A stretch of DNA of 64,000 bases, from contig JAJEKV010000015.1 in the NCBI GenBank assembly GCA_021234155.1, positions 6,147,194 to 6,211,193 on the forward strand, read 5' to 3'. Source of the stretch: Isoetes taiwanensis (Eukaryota > Streptophyta > Lycopodiopsida > Isoetales > Isoetaceae). Positions 58,605 through 64,000 of this stretch are shown one piece after another. Each line of letters begins with the position of its first letter. Position 1 is the stretch's first letter. Under the pieces are notes generated by a model that was given only the letters and a program-made list of their open reading frames with translations, had not been told where the DNA came from and made no database searches. Both the position numbers and the translations under genes were made by a program.

Positions 58605-59540
58605 TCATCTCACTTCCAATAGAAGTTGTCTATGATTATCAACTTCCAATAAGAAATTCCCCAATCTGTTGGGATCAATTTGCAGAAGCGAAAAAAAGTT
58701 TGTTTTGTCAATGTGATGTTTTTCCCAAATTCCTTGATAGCAGCTACAAATAAGAAAACATGAGATTCATCCGCAACCTCACCTGAGTCGCATAGTGTGC
58801 ACAATCGATCTTCCCTGGGTATATTATGCCAACGTCGAGTTTCAATCTTCAATTTGTGAGAGCTAGTTCTGTATTTTGCTATAACTCTTCTCGCCCTTTT
58901 GGAAATATGGGATCTAATGTAATCCTGGTCAGAGTATACTAACATGGGATTAACCTCGTTCTTGTAAAATGTAAACCTTGTCCCTTGTTTCTGCCAACAT
59001 GATCTGAATGGCACTTGGTGTCTCGTGCCTAATTCCTCTTGAAGAAAGATTTTCATGACGCTTTCCACTTTAGCCCACAAGCAGGCAGATGTGGATGGTC
59101 CCCAAAATTTGCACTCCATAAAGCAACACTGTTTGCACCAAACGCTTAAACAACATTCTGCGCATGGACCAGCTGCTTAAATCCACCTTATTGCAGACAG
59201 ATAGCATGCCATACAAGGCCCTCTTACCCGCTGCCATCCTTTGTTTAATGCACTCTTTCCAACTGTAGTTTGAGCTGAACACAAGTCCTAAGTATTTGTA
59301 ACTTTCTACTGTTTCAAGTTGCAAACCCTTATACCTGGCAAGACTTTTCTGAAATATTCCTGGCAACTGGCGAGAAAGTTTTTTTGCACCAGATGCAAGA
59401 CGAACTCCTTCGCATCTGTACTTAGAAAAAATCTCCACTGCCTTGGAGGCTTGGTGTTCAACAGCAAGCTGATCCCTTCCTTCCCTTGCAAGAAGATGAG
59501 ATTCCCCCTCCTCTGTCAAGGTTATCACATCGGTTGCTAG
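58605..59540 (-). pseudogene. LINE reverse transcriptase 3' remnant
   Basis: The minus strand encodes YKCEGVRLASGAKK-like sequence (YKYLGLVFSSNYSWKECIKQ, RALYGMLSVCNKVDLSSW, FKRLVQTVLLYGVQI), a frame change near 59100, then GTRHQVPFRSCWQKQGTRF, KARRVIAKYRTSSHKL-type sequence and RRWHNIPREDRLCTLCDSG followed by ESHVF. This is the region after the RT palm plus the Cys-His end of a plant LINE. It is related to 3130-3835. No catalytic motif or poly(A) tail is seen. Confidence 0.8.
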
Positions 59541-60130
59541 ATTGGATGTTGAGGGCACAGATGATGAAGAATTTAACCCTGATCCTCGTACCAAACTGCA
59601 ACATGATAAGGGTGTTGTGGATGAGCCTCACTCTCCCACCCTTCAAAATATGGGGATTGCTCCTGGGCCTGTACCACCCCCGAAGTTGGCTCCCAAAGTT
59701 GTCGAGAGCTCAGCTCAGATTGAGGAGTCTGCCATCAATATTGAAGTAGCTGCTCTGATCCCATGCCCACGCCAGAAATCCACGCCAAAAGCTCTTCTTC
59801 ATGAAGGTAAGAAGCTGGAAGCTAAGCAACATAAATTGCACAATTAGCTCTGCCAATCGTTCAAAGACACATTGTCTAAGAACAAGCAGCTGCTTTGCTA
59901 AATTGGAACTCCAGTTTCACTACCTTACAGACCAAGTACGAGGCTGAAGTTGCAGAAGGTGAGGAGCTCCAACTCTCCCTTAATGAAACCCTTGAGCAGA
60001 ATTTCCAACTCCAAATAGATAAGGATGTCGCCCAAAAATAGGTCTTATAGTTGCAGGAAAAGTTGCAGCAGGGAAAAAACTATGTACTATACCGCAAAGA
60101 AATTTACCTGAGACCCAAAAAAAGCCTTCA
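59541..60130 (+). pseudogene. Coiled-coil protein remnant
   Basis: The plus strand opens MDVEGTDDEEFNPDPRTKLQ, a Pro-rich middle, and KALLHEGKKLEAKQHKLHN. With single stops and frame changes it continues QSFKDTLSKNKQLL, YEAEVAEGEELQLSLNETLE, QNFQLQIDKDVAQK and LQEKLQQGKNYVLY, a heptad-rich coiled coil. Similar coiled-coil ORFs occur in plant transposons and in host proteins; which applies is not decidable here. Confidence 0.4.
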
Positions 60131-60297
60131 TGTAGCAGCACACTTTTGGCCTTAACACGTTGCTCTCCCTAAAGTTCTGTATCAACCTTAGGGTGGATCG
60201 CGTTAGACTGCAAATCATTCCTCACTGTTTAGTTCTTTACAAGCCTATATGTTCATTGGTTCCTCATGTTCTGATTCATGCTACACTGCAATAGGCA

Positions 60298-60343
60298 TTT
60301 GCCATCAATGCATAAGCTGTTTGCCATCAATGCATAAGCTGCA
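60298..60343. repeat. Tandem duplication of 22-23 bp
   Basis: TTTGCCATCAATGCATAAGC occurs twice head to tail. Minor local event. Confidence 0.85.
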
Positions 60344-60429
60344 GGCTGATTTGCATACAACACCAAAAAGACTCAAAGGCAAGCCTTCCGAGCACTACAT
60401 TCTTCCACTTCTGGCATGCACCTAAGATA

Positions 60430-62290
60430 GTAAACCATATCACTTCATCATGAATAGTAGTGGTCAATATCAGGATTGACCCCATACTTTGAATACATGA
60501 GCTGGAAATATTCTTTTCTTTTCTCTACCAGACCAGCATGGCTGCACATGGTAAGTATGGAGATAAAGGTGATGCTAGTTGGATGTATGCCTTCATCCTG
60601 CATTCTATCGAATAGATCAAACACAAAGATGATGTTCCTACGCGGCTATATCCTGCTATCAGTATGTTCCATGTCATAGTATCCTCTTTAGTGATTGGAT
60701 TGAAATACCTTGTGAGCGTCAACCACGCATCCACATTTATCATAAAAATCCACAGGAGAATTTGCTACAACTGGATCACTCTGTAGTCCACACCTGCAAA
60801 TACCACCACGGATAGTCTTCCCATCTTCCAGGGCTGCAACAGTGCCACATGCCTTTAGTGCAGCAACAAATCTTCTGGCACCTGGAGCACAGCCTGTGGA
60901 TCGCATCTGTGCAAATAATCTCAAGCCTACCTTGCGGTCCCCATTATTTGCATATGCCATAATCGATGCCGTCCATGGTACCACATCATGACATAGCATC
61001 CTGTCAAAGACACCTTGAGCATGCTTCGTGCTGCCGCACTTTGCATATGTATCAATAAAAGCACTTGCTACAGCTATCTTTCATGGCCTGTGAGTGAATT
61101 TTCATTGCCCTGTCCAGGACTCCAACTATTAAAAGCTTACCACAAACTTGTTTATCCACTTCGTTTGCTGCTAGATTACCACAGGCCATCAATGCAACAA
61201 TGAAGGTTCTGGCATCAGGCGTATAGCCTTTGGATTGCATATCTTCAAACAATTGTAGAACCACGTTTCCTTCTCCATTTTGGGCATAGCCGGATAACAG
61301 CACATTCCACAGTATTATATTAAGACATGGCAACCTGTCAAAAACTCTTATGTACCATACTTCCACACTTGGCATACATATCAACCACAGCACTTGCCAC
61401 AAACATGTCTGAATCATAGTTATATTTTGCAGCTTGAAAGTGGATAGCAAGACCCTTCTGCAAGGACCCAATTTTCAACCTGTCAAATACATCATGAACA
61501 TACCCCATGCTACCACATTTTGAGTACATGTCAACCAAGGTGTTCGCTACAGTAATGTCTTAGAGCCTTTTTTGACAGCTTGAGAATGGATAGCCATGCC
61601 CTTCTCCAGAAAATGAACCTTTACAAGCTTCCCTTGAACTTGCGTACCCCTTCTTTTGCTGCTAAAATAATGCAGGCCGTGAGTGCAGCAAGAAAAGTTC
61701 AGCATTTGTTGTACAACCTTCAGTTTGCACATACATGCAATCAATCTAGAGCCAACTCACCTTCCCCATTCTGAACATATCCAATTATAAGTGCATTCCA
61801 TGACATTGTATCATGATGTGGCATTCTCTCAAAGACCTTGCAAGCACCTTCTATGCCTCCACATTTTGCATACATATCCACCAAGGTGCTAGCAACAAAA
61901 CGCAGAACCACTGTTTTCACAAACTCTGCGCCAATTTAGTTCCCATTTTTCCAGCGACAAAAGTTCTAGCATGAGGTGTATAACCCATCCATTGCATATT
62001 CTCAAATAATTGCAGAGCAACATCACCCCCTCCATTCTGGGCATAACACAAGATCAGAAAATTCCATAACACTACATTATGATATGGCATCCTGCCAAAG
62101 ATACAGCGGACATCAGCCATGCTCCCAAATTTTGCATACATAACAATCAGACTGTTTGCCACATAAACATTTAAAGAGACCCCATTTTTTATAGCATGGA
62201 GTTTCTTTCCTCTTTCTATGCATGCTGCCTTAAAACTAGCAATCATAATAGATATGCCAAATTTTCCCTTATGCATATTGCATTTTTCAC
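60430..62290 (-). pseudogene. PLS-type pentatricopeptide repeat (PPR) pseudogene
   Basis: From 62280 down, frames give MIASFKAACIERGKKLH, VYVANSLIVMYAKFGSMADV, NVVLWNFLILCYAQNGGGD, ASTLVDMYAKCGG, FVASAVVDMYAKCGSM, DVVPWTASIMAYANNGDR, RFVAALKACGTVAALEDGK, then GIHPTSITFISILTMCSHAG and LVEKRKEYFQLMYSKYGVNP, the last S/L2-like repeats before an E domain. Triplets of about 100 residues (VDMYAKCGS, then NxLIxGYAQNG, then FVAALKAC) mark PLS architecture. Many stops and frame changes. No E or DYW domain remains. PPR proteins bind organelle RNA. Confidence 0.9.
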
Positions 62291-64000
62291 TATACCTTTC
62301 TCACCACAAAAACCCTCTCATTACCTGTTATAATGTGCTCTCAAAACCCAAAAGCATCTAAGGAATTGCCCAATCTTGATGCCAAAAAATCCTTGGTGCG
62401 CCTTCCCTGAATCTGCATATTGCGTTGTAACAGTCTATAAAAGAACGCCTCTAATCCGTCTCGGCTTCCATAAGCGTATCGTCAATCAAATGTCCACTTC
62501 AGGAATTCATATGGAAAGAGATGTGTCGAGACATCTATTTCTACTTTCATTCATGAAAGGTAAGATCATAGCGTCATATTTTAAAAGATTTGTTTTGTTC
62601 ATAAGACTCTATAAGACTATGCTAGTGCTTCTCTTTGTCCTTTTAAGGGTGATTTTCCACTATAGTGGTGTCTCATTTTTTAGCAATTTCTATTGGGCCA
62701 CATAAGCAAATAAGAAAGAAATGATTTTTTACTTTTAAAAATAAGACATGTCCCATTTACGTTTGGATAGGTTCGGTTAGCATCAACCATGGCAAAGGAT
62801 TTGAAATGTATTAGCCCCTGATATAATTTCGTGGCTTTCCATGATATCGTTTGTGGCTTCCCGTGATATCAGTTCGTGGCTTTCCTTGCAAGAAATGGAT
62901 GCTTGGCCTTGGATGATTGTGACGAATGACATCTTTGTTATTTCTCCGCCTTATATAATTTTCTTGGCCATAGATCTTAGAAAAAAAGAATCCAATGGCA
63001 AAAATAATGCCATATTAATTTTTGATGAGGTGGAGATGCTACGTGGATAGGCTAGAATTGCAAGAAAGGCTGTAGGTTTGGTTGGGCTGGTGTGCTAAAA
63101 AAAAACTAGCAAGAAGCACACCAAAATGCTTTAGCAAGATAAGACTCATTAGGTTGTTATTTAGGCTTAGTCTCATTAAATTGTCATTAGGTTGTTATTT
63201 AGGCTTAGTCTCATTAAATTGCGACTGGTGGCTAATCTTTTTCTTTTGTATTAAGTTAAAGACTCTATCCTATTTGGGTACAGACAAATATAAAAACCAA
63301 GCTAAATTTAAATTAAACTAGAGCGTCTCATCCCATTCATAGTCTAATTTAAAATTTGAACCGAGAATGTCAATCATGAACTAGTGCCAAAGACATATGA
63401 TTTTTCGTTATCTATCTTTGTTTGTCTATCAAAAGGCATCTTTCAATCCAAGCACAACTTATCCCATTTTACAGTCGAGTGTGTGAAGTCAAATGTATGT
63501 ACATTGAGGAGTATCGATTAACTTAAACATTTGTTTATGGAGTTAAGCAATGGAAAAGGTTCATTAGTTGGCAACTTATGGGTTTATCAATTGTTAATGA
63601 CAGAAGTTTTAACATGTTCTTCAGTTTTGAAGATGCAAAGCTCAAGTAATTTATTTTTACTATTTGCATTACTCAAACTATGTGCTTTGTTGTTGTAGAA
63701 TCTTGAAGGGCACATCAAGGTTAACCTCAAAAGTGATGGCATCCTAATTTTTGTAGGATGACATATCTTTGTAAGTGGATATAACAATTTCTTTATTTTC
63801 ATAACATTTCATAACATTGTGCCGTAAAGCCAAATTGTAGAAGGGTAACTGTTTACCGTTGTTCCATCAAATAGCCACAATTGAATTTTATTAAATTTAC
63901 ATGTTACAGCTCCAAAGAAACAACAGTCAATGTTTTTTTTTATACCAGTCAAATGGTACGCTTGAGAATTTGTCGTCATTACGAGAGCAGTATGGACTCT
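62291..64000. other. No recognisable gene
   Basis: AT-rich right end of the window. Short frames show no family. Repeated GTGGCTTTCC/GATATC-type motifs lie near 62828-62885. Confidence 0.35.
63147..63223. repeat. Tandem duplication of 38 bp
   Basis: CATTAGGTTGTTATTTAGGC followed by TTAGTCTCATTAAATTG occurs twice with a period of 38 bp and no differences over the shared part. Confidence 0.92.

Overview
The window reads as nuclear DNA of a land plant with a large, repeat-rich genome. Evidence: plant-type Ty3/gypsy, Ty1/copia, LINE, TRIM, CACTA and SINE-like elements with initiator-tRNA-Met primer sites, spliced gene remnants, and a PLS-type PPR pseudogene. The style of the PPR gene and the many old nested elements would fit a fern, lycophyte or other large-genome lineage, but that is inference. 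I find no intact host gene; every recognisable coding region is broken or partial.

Layout. 1-3.1 kb: tandem repeats, then an old Ty3/gypsy remnant split by a solo LTR (1371-2981, target duplication GAAGC). 3.1-5.8 kb: two LINE remnants. 5849-18888: the centrepiece, a complete but decayed Ty3/gypsy chromovirus on the minus strand, with LTRs, tRNA-iMet primer site, polypurine tract and a CAAGT target duplication, inserted in the LINE. Going downstream from its 5' LTR it carries about 4 kb of extra sense-strand reading frames (ORF1, ORF2, ORF3) before gag, protease, RT, RNase H, integrase and chromodomain. 19-28 kb: short tandem repeats, a hairpin and remnants of three other gypsy-type elements. 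28-34 kb: AT-rich, almost gene-free. 34-40 kb: three copies of an unclassified dispersed repeat (X) around an ABCC-transporter pseudogene, then tandem SINE-like units. 40.8-42.6 kb: copia remnant interrupted by a complete 440-bp TRIM. 43.7-46.8 kb: LINE with a duplicated segment around a CACTA end. 50.8-53.5 kb: pseudogene pieces with RING-like and FCP1-like phosphatase domains around a 589-bp-period duplication. 54.5-58 kb: spliced pseudogene exons and gypsy remnants. 58.6-62.3 kb: LINE, coiled-coil remnant and PPR pseudogene.

Main discovery. The 5' accessory reading frame (ORF1) of the chromovirus runs in frame into a recognisable histone H3: an H3-like tail, then PHRYRPGTVALREI, the alpha-1 helix, alpha-2 helix, [12 protein letters not shown] and QLARRIRG. 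The element also encodes a chromodomain, a class of domain that in its best-known members binds methylated H3 tails, so one element carries both an H3 mimic and an H3-reader-type module. ORF2 ends in a segment that may be a second histone fold, but that is much weaker. I know of no described chromovirus carrying a histone. Five premature stops in ORF1 and ORF2 and one in gag are each explainable by one C-to-T change, as expected after cytosine methylation of a silenced element.
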